Positions 24,415-38,500 of a DNA stretch of 64,000 nt are shown in pieces (positions within the stretch are counted from its first letter, which is position 1; every line of letters begins with the position of its first letter). The DNA lies in contig NC_056551.1 of NCBI RefSeq assembly GCF_910596095.1, positions 2,852,001 to 2,916,000 on the forward strand, in the 5' to 3' direction. Source of the stretch: Thunnus maccoyii (lineage: Eukaryota > Chordata > Actinopteri > Scombriformes > Scombridae). The notes below the pieces were generated by a model. The model saw only the letters and a list, made by a program, of their open reading frames with translations, had not been told where the DNA came from and ran no database searches. The position numbers and the translations under genes are program-made.

Positions 24415-27400
24415 AGCTCCGCCAGACTTAACTAACCTCTTGGTGGATGAAGTGGACACTACAGGGCTAGTCTCAGTGACAACTCTAATGGCAAAGATTT
24501 GATAGGAAAACCACTCCCAGTGTGATCAAGTGACATTTGGAAGACTGCACACCACCCTTGGTTATTGATCATCATTATGCACTTTAAATTATGCTGTGAT
24601 TTCTGCTGTGCAATGACTGAGAGGTGCTTTTCCACTGGCGGTACAATACAAAGGCATATAATATTATATTAATGATGATGCACACAGTTTTTTTAAAAGG
24701 GCAATATTATGAAAAACTCACTTTTTCAGTGCTTGTACATATATATTTGAGTCTCTGATGTGCTTACTAACACACAAACTGTGGAATAAGACCACCCAGT
24801 TTGTTTTGTGTGGGCTGGCTCACTCTGAGCTCATGTGATTCAGCAAGCCATTCAGATTTGATGCCCCCTCTTATGTCACTTGGGGCTTCATTGAAATTCT
24901 AACTGCCCTTGCATCTTTGTTTCTCTACCCACGATTTCTAGACGAGGATAGCCAGTTATTTTCACAAGCAACCAGAACAGTAGCAAACACAATATGTCTA
25001 AGCTAAGAGCTAAACACTTGAAATGCTCTGCTGTTGACTGTAAAGACTAGCACAAATCACTACATCAGCCTCCAGCTAGCATGCTGAGTGTTTTTCCATT
25101 ACACAGCAGGGCAAAGTAAAACAAGTAGTTTACATTTTGGAGGTGTGCTGGTTGTCTGCAGCTCTTAATCAAACGTCATCATCACTGTGGCTGTTTCTGC
25201 TTGTACTATACCTCCCTGCATTATTTCTAACTGATCCACAGAACAAATAGCTCCAAATATCTCCATATGTTGTGTTGACTTGTTTTATTGAAGACTAGTG
25301 CCATTAACGAAGCTCCGCTAATTCAGCGAACACGTTTCATTTCCTATAAATTCTTCACAATACAAATCTCCCTTTATTTAGTCATTTAAAAGCTTTTAAT
25401 ATGAAGAAGCAAAAGCAGGAAGTGTTGTGTTTTCATCAGCAGTAACTTAACACACATCATGCTGCTCAAAGCTAGCCAATCAGAACAGAGTGGGCTCATT
25501 GGGAGGGGGTCCTTAAAGAGACAGGAGCTAAAACTGCCTGTTAGAGACAGAGGCTGAACTGTGGGGCTGCATAAAGGGCCAGTATAAGATAAAGAGTTTT
25601 TTGAACTGTGAATCATACAAAGCTATTCTAGTGGAGTCCAAAAATAAAAATATAGAATATGATATATCTATATATATGAACATGGCCAGTGTAATTTAAT
25701 AATAAACTCTTTGCACAGATTGAGAAATCAAATATACGGATCCATTCAACAGATTGTTAAACAGAGTTCTCTGTTTAATTAAAATTCCCTAAAATTATGA
25801 ACACAAAGTCTCAGACAGTGCCTCTAGCATTCAGAATAAAACCAGGGAATTGTAATTCTGTAAAATAAAAGCAGGTCGTAGCATGTTCACCATTGCACAG
25901 CTACTCTTTGTTAAAGCACAATTCTAGCTTTCCTGGGCCCCTTTTATTCTGAAGGTCAGAGTATTGAAAGTCTCATCACTTCCATGAACCTATCTTCACT
26001 GAACACTTCCAAATACCTTTTTCACCTGACACTTAATCAATATGTGCTCTTAGTTTATGAAGCTGTGCGCTCTGATTTCCACATTTTATTTGCTACCATA
26101 TAACACCCAGTGGGCTCTGTGGTTTTATGATGCATTGTTACAACTAGGAGTCACCAAAGTCAGAATGCAGTCTTACAAATAGTGGCTTCAATGATTTTAT
26201 TGGTTTAAAGTTACCATGTTTGAAATTATATACTATTGCTTTGTTCTGTGAAGTGCCATGCCATACAATGTTGCCTGAATTTAATTTTTTAATTTAACTG
26301 CAAAATCACTGAATCTTCCTCAGATAGTGATGTCAGATTTGACTGACTGACTTGTGCTGGCCAATTAGCATTTCATCCATGTTTATTTTGCAAGATAGTG
26401 GACATACAGTAGGTTTAATGAAAGAGATGTAATTATTATGAATGTACAACTGAAGCTAATTATATTGGGAGGACCGTCTAGCAGGAAACATGTATCCATA
26501 TAACAATCATATCAAATATCAAATTGTTCAACACTTTGTCCCAAATTAAATTCTTATTTTCTGAAGCACTTGTCATCAGTTATTGTTGGTTTTGTCCTTA
26601 CAGTAGCTTTTTGTGTTGCACAGTCTCCTTTTCAAGCACCTGACATGTTTGGTAAAAGCAGAAACCAGGAAATTGTGTGATTGTATTAATTCAGTGGTTT
26701 ACTATTGGACTTCCACAAAGTTGGGGGACTCACAAGAAACAGACTTGAAAAAAGAATGATCAAAATGGAAGCAGCAGAGGCTGAAAAATCCTTACATTTA
26801 GTCCCTAGTATGAATCAAGACCCCAAAACACTGGTCCTACATTTCCCAAAATGCAAGTGGGTAGCATATCTTTTGTGAGACCCTCCCTGCCCAGTAAACA
26901 TGCACATCTTTTAAATTCCACACTCCAATGCAGGATTTTTGTTATTCATTTGTAGTCTTTAGAATTGTAAACTGGTAAATGGACTTCACACATATAGCAC
27001 TTTTCTACCTTAACAGACAAAGTGCTTTACAATTTGTTTCTCATTCACACACACACACACCAATGCCATACAAGGTGCTGGCCTGCCAGAGGGGAGTACT
27101 TGTGTATTCAGTGTCAAGGACACTTAAGACATGATCAGGAGGAGCTTGAGATGAAATCATCGAGTCTGTGATCAATGGACAACCTGTGCTACCTGCTGAG
27201 CCACGGCCGGAACACATTATTGTGTATCTGCTTATTTTATCCAGAATTTCCCTCTCACCTACATGACCATGTGGGGATTCATGATCCAAGCATTATATGT
27301 CTGGGCGGTAACATGGAGGAAGCACAACCTGCTCAAGTCATCATTTCAGCAGATTGTCATACAAAATAAGACTGTGACTAATTTGCAGTTACATGGATTA

Positions 27401-29526
27401 ATCAAAATGTTTTTTACTGGTACTGAAGAAAAGTGTCCACTCTATTTTGTAAAGACGTATTCTACAGCACATGTATACATTTGACATGTTGCATATGGTG
27501 ATTGACTGGCTATCTGTTTCTCAGATGTAGCATCTTGTCTGTGACACCACACAAGGCCTCATCTCCACACTCTTACAGTTGATTCACACTTTCACTTCCC
27601 CATCAGCCAAATGAAGCCTGACTTACCCTGTACTTAAACTTGAGTGTATGAATTCTCAGCGCATCCATGAACAGTGACCTTTTCCCCTCCTTCACTGCAA
27701 CTCAAATTCCTCTGCAGCTGCTCCATCTGATCTTAACTGATAACTCCCCTCACATGGGAGAGCGAGTGACAGCTTTCAGACAAAAACCACATCCACCAAA
27801 GTGATCCAAGCACATATGTTGTGAAGATGATACCAGCCACGGTAACCAGTAGGTCACCTTGTGATTGGTGGATTAAACTTTCTTACCCATTTGGTCTAGT
27901 ACACCTTGTGAAATCCCATCTTAGCTCTGGAGACGTTACTTTATTTTAAAAATGTCAGCTATGTTGCTTGCCTTAAACCTATAAACCAGGCCTATTTTAA
28001 ATTGTGTATTTCTATACGGGAGTTTGGTATGAGCGTTAACTCAGAGGCTGTTCAGTTGGGCTGTGCCCTCATTGGACACGCTCCAAGCGTTTCAGGGCAG
28101 AGAACAGTGCTTATTTTTCCACAATATATCATGTCATATATACTTTGCTCTGGCGCTGGGACTGGCCCCCAGTCATCTCATTCCCTTGTGAAATGCATAA
28201 CAATAACAAATCTGTTAAATGTCATCTGCGTCTGTGTTCTGTGCTTGGGCCCACTTGAGAACTACACCTGACACTGACAATGTTTGAATATATATTGTAT
28301 GTTCAGTTCAGGAAGCTGAAACTAGTTTTTGTTTTTGACTTTATTTAACCTAAAAGAGAAATAATGTAACAGAGGTTAAGTCTATTTGTCTCCCATACAC
28401 AAATATATGTAAATATATGTGTATGCAAATATGAAGGACTTTTTTTATCCTTCATATTTGAGTGAAGTTTGTTAAGTGTTCACAAGAGAGGTATGGTGGA
28501 AGTACTGTCTATTATGAAACGCTATGCCCAAAATATGTCATTTCTGATCTGTGTGTACCACAGAAAACATTTCTGCGGAACTCTTCCTTTTGCTCTTTCA
28601 TTACCCTGTGGTCTCCATTTCCTGTTCTATTTATACTTTTCTGGTTAACTGACCACAAACTGATGGGAATCTCACACTTAACAGAAAATATTCTTCTCCT
28701 TATATTGAACTTTTGTTTATAATTTAAGTCTCTTGAAAACATTATGAGTTTGTTGTTCCTGTTGGTGTATGTGGGCATGTGTTTCACTCATGTCTGGATC
28801 ACTAAACACTGTCTGTGTTGTAAAGGATTTGAGAAAAGAATGATTACAAGTTTATTTTCCTCAAGATAAGGTGCACAAATTCATGATTTCTCTTCACAGT
28901 ACAGCTGGCACTATGGACCCAGAGAAATCATAAGAAATACAAAAGAATAAAGGGAATTTTCTTGCCAGCCTGATGAAGGACCACCATACTCATACTGAAA
29001 CTGTTTTTTGTAAAATTACTTCCAATAATCAAGATTCTGAGTGCAAGTTAGGCATGTCTGATCTGGCCACTGTGACTCACAATTACCAGAACGCAGCTGC
29101 TCCATTTCCTGCTTCCACATGGATTTCACAATCTTTAAAAGCTCAAGCAGCGAATGGATTTTCAAACCAAGTATCACTGCTTCTTCTGAAGGGAGCGCTG
29201 CTTCAGCGTGTACTCGACACTTTTTTTTCCTGTTAGATTCTTAATCCTCGTAGCTTACAAATGAAAATAAATCTTGTGTAACATCTGTAGCGAATTTCTC
29301 ATGTGAGTATTTTGATTTATCCCTATCTATATATATATATATATATCCTAGTATATTATCTATTTTAGTGACACTGAACATACTGATGTTTATTCTGACA
29401 GGTGCCAGCCTGAGTAGTAGATGTTTTTGACGGCATTTTTAAGATGAATGCACTGAATCCATGAAGACTTGTTTACCTTAAAGGAATAAAAGTATCTGAC
29501 CACACACAGTCATTGTGAGGAGGATA
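24415..29526. other. Intergenic interval between crat and the receptor gene
   Basis: Contains the crat 3' UTR of unknown length; the first AATAAA seen is at 25643-25648. A common-looking fish repeat covers about 24700-25640, an inverted copy of a four-copy family lies near 26765-26855, and a SINE-like unit at about 26970-27215. An (AT)n tract lies near 29325-29347. No convincing exon on either strand; open frames here are short and unrelated to known families. Confidence 0.6.
26970..27215. repeat. Dispersed SINE-like repeat
   Basis: Begins GTAAATGGACTTCACACATA and continues with a TAGCACTTTTCTACCTTAAC-type segment, a short CA run and CTACCTGCTGAGCCACGGCCG. I recognise this as a common teleost short repeat; the ending CCTGCTGAGCCACGGC resembles an inverted tRNA-like A-box region. 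Boundaries approximate. Confidence 0.5.
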
Positions 29527-32500
29527 ATGATCATATGGATATTATTGCTCTCGCTGTTCTGCGAGAGCACACAAGACGGAAATGGAAAAGAAAATGGTGA
29601 GTATATCATCTTCTAACTTGTAATAGTCTGTATAATAAGTATAAAGATGATATAAAGAGATGTATAGTAAGTATAAAGATTATCTAATATTCTTTACAGC
29701 TGTAAGGAATATCAGATACTATAAGTGAATATACAATTCAAATTACATCATATTTAAGAGAGGACAATGTTCACTAGTAATGCTTGTTTGCACTGATTGT
29801 AAATTGTCAGTGTATAAATGCATATGCAGCCTATTTACTGTAATAATAATCTGACATTTTTAAACAGATTTTTGTTTTTGTCTTCACAGACAAAATATTT
29901 GGTTCTAACAGTGCGCTTTTGGTTTCTGTAACTTGTGCTGAAATGTTATTGGCAATATGAATACAGTATATTTAAGACTGCTTAATATGCACCAGCTTGA
30001 GGTAAATTGGTGGAGATTCTGTCATAGACCATCTCAGCTAATATACACACAGATCAGGGTTGTAGCCAGGAATTAATTTTTGGGTGTCCAACACAGGTGG
30101 ACAAAATGTCTTCAAGATCATTCAGGATTCACAAATTTGTACATCGGTGCCTGTTTTTGTGATCTTCTAAACAGAATTAGCAATGGCCGCTCGTGCTTCA
30201 GTTTCCACAAAAGATAGAAAGGTTTCTGATTACACACGGGCCATTATCTTGCCTCTTATCCACATGAGTAATGCAGACAGACAGCTGCTCATTTCCAGGG
30301 CAATCTTTCATGTGAGAATTTCTTAAGGGCTTCATCAGTACTTTATTGACAGCAAGTGAAATAGTGCAATGCTCTCAAATTTCCATCATTAAAAAAGTTA
30401 TAAAAGTTCATGTTGCCCTAAACTCTCATCACCACTGAGGGCAATTTCTTGGTGACCACAAACTAATGGTTGCTTTCACAGATTAAAACAAAAAGCCCAT
30501 AAAGTGGATCCTGAACATTATGCTACTAAACCTCTCTAAAACCCAAGAATATAAATTAATCAAAAGGCAGTTGTATGATTAATATCTACAAACACAGACA
30601 ACTGCCTAAGCTGGAAATCAGAGTATTAAGACTGACTGATATAGTTTCTATTAGAGAGACTGTATTCCATTCAGATGGGTGTTATAAGAATATAGGGCAT
30701 CCACAGGGCCGGCATTAGTATTAGTTTAGAAATAGTAGTTTTTAAAAATAGTGCAACTGAATGTTCACTTAAGGTGTTTTTCCATCACAAGGACTTGCAC
30801 ACCTGTGACTGAACATTTAGTCATTGTTCCAGGTTTTCCTTTTGTTTCCACTGTCCTCCGCCCACTTTGGACATATTCCATGGAATTTAATTCCATGGAA
30901 TTAAATTCCATGGAACTAAATTTAGCTGCAAGCTGCACACTGTCACACAGTGGTACAAGGAAATCTTTAAAGTTCTTCCAATGAAGAGACTCAGTGCTAG
31001 GATAAAGGGCAAAGAGGAGGGATTTATCCACAGACCTAAATGAGCTAATCATGAGAGGTTCTGGTACACTGAACTGGGCAAACACCTGTGCTCTACAGTC
31101 TTGAAGTGTGGCTGAATGTGTGATATTGTTGTACTGATGCACACTCTGCAAATTCCTCTTTCATAAATGCTTTAAAAATGCGTTGTTGGTACCACCCCAT
31201 CTAATTGTCCAGGCCATGCTTGTTCATATTGTGTTCAATGTTATTCCTCTTGGGAAAAAAGGAAAACTTTCAGTAACATTTCATTAAGAAAAAAAAGAAA
31301 AGCATGCACAGACCATCTTTGCCCCTCTCAAAAGTTAAGGTTATGGGAAGATTCAGGTTATGGGTCATTAAGTCCAAGTAATGGAAAAACTCCATTACTA
31401 GATATCTTTCTCCGTACAGCACCAGTCAAAAGTTTGGACACACTTTTTCATTCAAGGGAATGGGAAGGTGTGTCAAAACACTTGACTGGTACTGTGTGTA
31501 CAGGGACTGACCCCCATGGGGGCAGCAGATATGGATAGTCTTTAAGACACATCAACTGGTGGCCATGCACTGTTTGTTAACACTTAGTTATATGAGCACC
31601 ATGTATGCATGGTCTCTCCAGTTAGCCTTGATTGTAATGAAACGAGCGGTTAGAGCTTGAGAGATTGTCTCTTTACTCAGAGAACCATGGTCAAGATGGA
31701 TATGTTATGAAGATATGTCCTCCATGATTACAACTGTATACTGTCAATCTTTCATTATCAGTTTATACACCAGTTATCCATGCTTCACAAAATGGGGTTC
31801 TTTAGTTGACAAATACATGAATCAATATTTAAATGTTTTACTATCTGCTTAGTAATACCTTATAGTCAGCTGTGTTGTAAACAATTTAATAACTGTAAAT
31901 AGTTCAACAAGACAACAGAAGGACTGATATTTATAATCAAATTTATTTGGAATATTTCCTGATGCCGCCTCACTACTGTTTGACTGTTTGCTGTGTAAGG
32001 TAAAGAGGGTCCTTTAAAATGTACTATGGACATTTTTCCTCAGGTGTCTTGCATTGTGAACCACAGAATATGAGGCTTACCACCCCTGACCAGAAGATCC
32101 TGTTAACATGGGAAGACGACCCTTCATGCTTAGCAGTACATGACGTGTTGATGTATGAGGTGGTGGTACTCATAGCAGACCAGCAAGTACATAATGTAAG
32201 AGCTGATTTTTGTTTTACCAGTGTTGCTGACTTCCTTAAAACTCAGCTTCTGGAATAGCCAAATAAACATACCTCTAATTTGACTGTGAAAATGTTTTAG
32301 GATACAGTTGCTGTGACACCTGACCAAATAGGATCTACTCATTCCTGGAACTGGAAGCCTCATTTGCCATTGGAGTGTGCTTCCCATTCAGTCCGGCTCA
32401 GCTCCCGTTACAAAAACCGTACAAGCCCATGGAAACAGGAACAGACTCATCCAGGTTAATATTCAGTTTTCTTAACTTCATTTTGATCGTCAAAAATATT

Positions 32501-35500
32501 CAATTATCATTTTCACACATTTGACAGTAATGGTACTCCTTGAGATGCTTATTATGTCCTATTATTATGCATTTGCAGGGATAGGTAACCCCAAAACACC
32601 AGAGGTTTTTCCACGGGACAGAGTGTTTAAGGTTGGCAGTAGAGCAACCTTCTGCTGCGTTGTGCCGGTGGGGGATACTTTTGACAGAATGGATATAAGT
32701 CGGTATTCTGGTACTTATATGAACACTACCAAGATCAGCAATCAGACGTATGCCTTGACTATCAACCTGGACCAAGCATCAAACACATATTGCACTGATG
32801 TAAAATGTCATACAAAGACACAAGAGAATGGGGCTTGTGCTTATATTGGCTGTAAGTATGGTTTAGTACTCAGATGAATTTTGAGATTTTGGAGTCTGAC
32901 ATACATCTTCTTAAAATATGCTGGCTGCTCAGTTGTTTTTGGTTTTTTTTGATGATACTTGACTCAGACCCACCTGATGACAGCAATCTTCTCTGTGAAA
33001 CCCGGGATCTGCAATCAGTTGAATGCCTGTGGACAGTGGGAAATGACACACGCGTCAAGAATAAAACAGAATATCATCTACTTGGAAGGTATAATGAAAC
33101 TATACTACTTGATGTAGCCATAGGTTGGAGTATGGAAGCGAAGAAATGCTGTGAGGATTTGATTCTTTAAGTATGAATGATCTTTATTTGTCATTATACA
33201 CAAGTATAAAAAAACTCTGTTTGGCTTCTCTCTGGTTATTAAATAAGACAAAGCAAGACAATTAACTTAAAAACAGAAGATAAAAGCACAACAACTGGAT
33301 AAGAGCAAGACAGCTGGACAAAAAAGACAAAACAAATGCATAAATAAATAAGTAAAAGCAGCATTTTCCCCTCTAAACTTCTCACATGCTTTCATTTCAA
33401 TAAATATTCAAATGATCCAATATTTCAGCAAAAATCAAAGATTAGAGAAAAAGTCCAAAAACTGAAAACAGATTTGTGTATCAGAACTTTGTTTTTTCTT
33501 CTTTCCTCTCCCATAAATCATCTCACGACCCTTCACATTTATCTTGTGAGCCTTTGGAAGGGCCCAACCCCTAGGTTGGGAACCACTGGACCAAACTAGC
33601 TAACTGTATATAAAGTAGTTGAAACTAGCTCCACCTCCAGCAGCTACAACAGTAACATGCTGCTCTAACACTGATGCTTCAGTATTAATAATCCAATGAT
33701 GTCATATATAATAATATATCAGTCAGAGGGACCAAACCACTACTTTTACTGCAATACTTTAACTACATCAAGCTCATAATACTTATGTACTTTTACAGCA
33801 ATACTTTAACTACATCAAGCTTATAATACTTATGTACTTTTACTGCAATACTTTAACTACATCAAGCTCATAATACTTATGTACTTTTACTGCAGTAGGA
33901 TTTTTCATGCAGGACTTTTACTTGTAATGGAGTATTTTTACATTCCTGTATTGGTACTTTTAATTAAGTAAAGAACCTGAATACTTCTTCCACCACTGTT
34001 TATAGTATATATTGGAGGTGTAGTCCTGGTAGCCTGTTTGTTCATGTTGAGGGAAAGCATTGAGCAATTGTATTGAACTAAAATGTAAATTCTCCTGGTG
34101 TTTGTGACTCAGAGAATGTAATGATACGTCTGAGGGGAAATGCTCACAAGAAGTGCAAGTGAGAGCTGGTGAGCAGAACTGGACTTTAACAGCACAAAAT
34201 AGTCTTGGCACAGTGGAGCTCACAGACAGGGCAGACCTCACTAAAAGAGGTTTGTAAAAATCAGCATTTGGGTGTGTTAAAATGCTTACCTGATTATGCA
34301 TATCTCTTTTTAATGATTACATTCTGCTGATCATTATTTTTCTTTTGTTTCAGTGCACATGTTTGCCCCATTGGAAGTGACAGCTTCAGCTGTGAATGCC
34401 AGAAATGTCAGCCTGGAGTGGGGGTGGAAGGCGCAACAGTACAATAATCTCAATATAACATGCCAAGTAAACGTTAGCAACGGTGAAATAAATAGCATAG
34501 TGAGTTGACAAAGCAAGGAGGGTGATACATTAGCAATGTTTTTAAAGTAAAATTCTTTTCTGAACTATGCTAACAATTTTCATGTTCATGTCGTGTTCCC
34601 AGAGCGAAAACTTTGGAGTTGGCCTTAATTTTACAGTTTTGGATGACTTGATACCAGATTGGGCATACACAGTAATGGTACGATGTGGAACAACTCACTA
34701 TTTCTGGAAATGGAGTGAGTGGAGCTCAAGTATCCAGTTCCACACAAAGGGTGATGGTAGGTATTAAAAAAAGTAACAACAAACTTGTAACCTAGAACTG
34801 CAATTTTATAGATATTTTTCAAGCTTTCTGGTTGTCTCTTTTTGTCCCACAGTTCCAGATGCTCTTGATGTGTGGATGCAGATGAAGGATAACCAACTAA
34901 CAATCATTTGGAAAGTAAGTCAGGTGATTGGGTACCATTTTGTAATAAGGCACCATTTAACCTCAACCAGTTTAGTAGTATATAAACACAATTTCTTGGA
35001 GACAAGGTTGCCATGAATATGCTATGCCAGTCCTGAAAAAGACCTGATGTTACCTCTCCACAGATGCTACAGGCCAACCAGAGCCATGGACACATCATAG
35101 ATCATGAAGTGACATGGGCACACACCAATACCCCAGAGAGACAAAATAGAACTAAAGTGGCTCACCCCAAAGACAGTCTTGCACTCAGTCTGAACACCAC
35201 AGAAGAGTATATCATCAGCGTTACAGCTAGGAATATAAATGGCAGCTCTTCCCCATCAACCATCACCACTTCAATACATCACAGCTTCAATTCAGGTATG
35301 AAGCAAACAAAGATGGACACATTTTGGGAACAATCCAGGCCTTAAACCTGCATTAAAAGATTTTTTACCACTTAGGGGCAGCACAGCAAGCTGTAAACAC
35401 AAAATGAACACATTATCACCTTGTAAAGAAGCATGTTAGCAAACATTTGCCTCTATATAAATCCAGCAAACGGAGTGATCCCTTCTAGGATCCTTGGCAG

Positions 35501-38500
35501 CAACGGTGGCTTCAACCTGTCCTGGTCTGCCAGTCCTATAGCCAGCTGTGGCTACATAGTGGACTGGTGTCCTGCCCTAGGAGAGAGCAGAGTGGAGTGG
35601 GTCAAAGTGCCTCCCAGTGAAACTAATGCCAGTATATTTTCAGGTAAGTCCTATTCTTTGCCCTCAAAACTGTTGCACCTATGTAACAAGACATTTTCTT
35701 GTCTTACAATACATCTCTTTTGTTATATCCGCACCCCAGAAAACTTCAAAGACGGATTGCGTTACTTGTTGTCCATATATGCCTGCACCCAGGGAGCTCC
35801 AGTGCTGCTAGAAAGAAGAGAGGGCTATGTCAGAGAGAAAAGTAAGATTCAATTGTATGAATTGCCTGTGGCATATTGTTCTTACAATAAATATGTCAGT
35901 TAGTTTATCAGTGTTTCACCCATGTTACGCTTTGCCAGGAATACAAGACGGCCTGTTTGAAACATTGACAATGGAACAGCAGGATTCAGATGTTGTGGTA
36001 TCCTGGCATCCTATATCTCTCAGAAAACAGACTGCTTTCATCAAAGGATATATTCTGTATGCTTTGGACAACAACAACAACAGCATTGTCATCAATGTCA
36101 GCAAAGGTATTGTGACATCCAATTATTTTCAGATGATAGACCACAAAAACTGCTTTCAAGGATATATACTCATTCTCACCTTCTGAGCATTTAAAGAGCA
36201 ACACTGGCTGATGATAGTTTTTCCGCTGAACTCCAATGCTCTAACATTATCACTTTGCTGCACTGTACTGTCAAAGTTTTCACATTGTGATTTTGACATT
36301 AAACAAGATTAAGAGTCTACAGCCAAGCTCCATCAGCTTACCCAGGCACCCAAATGCTAACATCAACATGCCAACATTGACATATTATCACTTACAAAGT
36401 TGATCTGGCGAACATGTTAGCATGTACCTGTTTACACATCCAGGAGATGTGAAGCAACTTTAGCACTTATTTGGAGTCATGTTTCTAACTAATTTAAATC
36501 CAATATTCACTCTCCTTTTAGCTCTGTTTGCTTGCCACCAACTTCTGAGAAAAATATCTGACTCTTACTGTAATGCTCAGTTATGTTCACCGGCTAGTCA
36601 CTAACTTTGTCTTTCTGCTGTGTCATGCTTGACTGGTAGTATACAGTGGCTTTATCTGAGCTTTTTTATATTTTTAAACAGCATTGATGAAAATGGTGAG
36701 ACTGAATCAAAACAGTAAAGTTGTAGGATGTGCAACCATGAAAATGAAATAAAAGAAACCATAAAGCTCTGTAGAGCTGAGGAAACTACAGAGTCAAATG
36801 ATAATTCTAAAGATAGGGAAATTAAAGATAGGAAATAGAAATGTAACTTATTAACAGTGTATCAAAGTTTCTAATTTCACAATTAGTGCTTATACTATGT
36901 ATATCACCCAGTCCTACCTATGCATCAAAAGTAAAAAACCTACAACATAACAAAAGGGCTTTGTAGTTAATATATGAAATAGGTCAATGGGACATAAAGT
37001 GCCAAACCGGTTATATATCAACAGTGGAAAAAACAAAGACTCCACACTTTTTGTGACATTTTTAATGAAGGAATATTTTGTGCAAAAATGCATTTAAAAG
37101 TTGATGTGAGGCTTATATGAGGCTCCAGCAGACTGAATTAGTCATATCAAGTGGATATCTGCCGCATTTACAGTCTTTTTAGCATCAAATTCCCTCTTTG
37201 TGTTTCCTCAGACAGTGTTTCCTGTACTGTTGAGCTGTGGTAGAAGTATAGTAACAAAAAGAGGGACTTTGGCACTAAAAAGACTGTAACGTTGAATGAT
37301 ATCTACTTGATTTAACTCATTTGGATTTGAAGCTAAATATTAGCTTCAGATAAACTTTCAAATACATTTTTGTACAGGAGGAGGACTGTGGATTTTGTCC
37401 CCATCATTAAGTGCATTATGAAGAGATCTTCTAATGGTCTGTATCAACAGGAGGAATGATAATGGCAAAAAAAACCCTATTTTAATGTTCATTTGGGAAC
37501 CCATCTATTGTTTTAAGAAAGACTTGAAAAAATTGTGAACCCATTCTTTCAATCTCTCTCTTTTGGTTCAGAAGATCCTGAGACTACCAGCCTGACAGCA
37601 AGAAATCTTAAAATCAGTACCTACACATTCACAGTGAAGGCACAGACAGCGGTTGGAGAATGTGGCACTTCATTCATTTCTGCCACCTTGAATTCACCAA
37701 GTATGTTGTTGCTTTTCCCTTTCAGACCAACACACTTGTGTAGAAATCCATGTTCATGAGTGAAATTTAACAAAATCAAATTTGAGCACCGATTGTTACT
37801 TTATTTGTTTTACTCCTGTTCCTCATCTGGGCTGTTTGTCTTAATTCACCAGCTGATTACTTGATTACGGCGGTCTTCATATCCTTGGTCACAGTTTTTG
37901 GTCTCCTTTCCCTTACCACTATACTTTGCTACAGACACTGGACATGGTAAGTAAGCCATAGATTTTCTATGTCATTTGCTCAAGTGTTGCCTCTGATGGT
38001 GGCATGTGGATGATTAAATGATGTTGCCATAGTTTTGTTTCCCCACTTCATGGCTAAAAGATGTATTTTCATGTATTCTTACACCCAACAGTATCAAACA
38101 CAATGTCTACCCTCCAATCCCAAAGCCAGTGCTGACGGACAAGTGGTTGTCGTCACCGGTAAGTTCTCAGAACTGTCTTAAAGGGACACTCCACTGGTTT
38201 TACACATGAAGATCGGTTTACTCATCACTACTCAATTTGTGAAAACACTTGTGTAATGCCATCTGTGGCTCTGGTAGGAGCTGTCTAAATTCTGAAAAAA
38301 AATAACCCTGATGATGGCACAGTGATGTCATCAGGCTTATCTTGGACTGGGCTTGAGACTTCAAATCTTTGACAGATACAAGTGTTAGAAACACTCAGGG
38401 TATAAAATTTGAAAGATGTGGGCATTTACAAGGCAGGGACACCAACTGAGTTTCATTATGGGAAGTGAAGGATCCAGCATTGGTGGAGCTTAACAGATTC

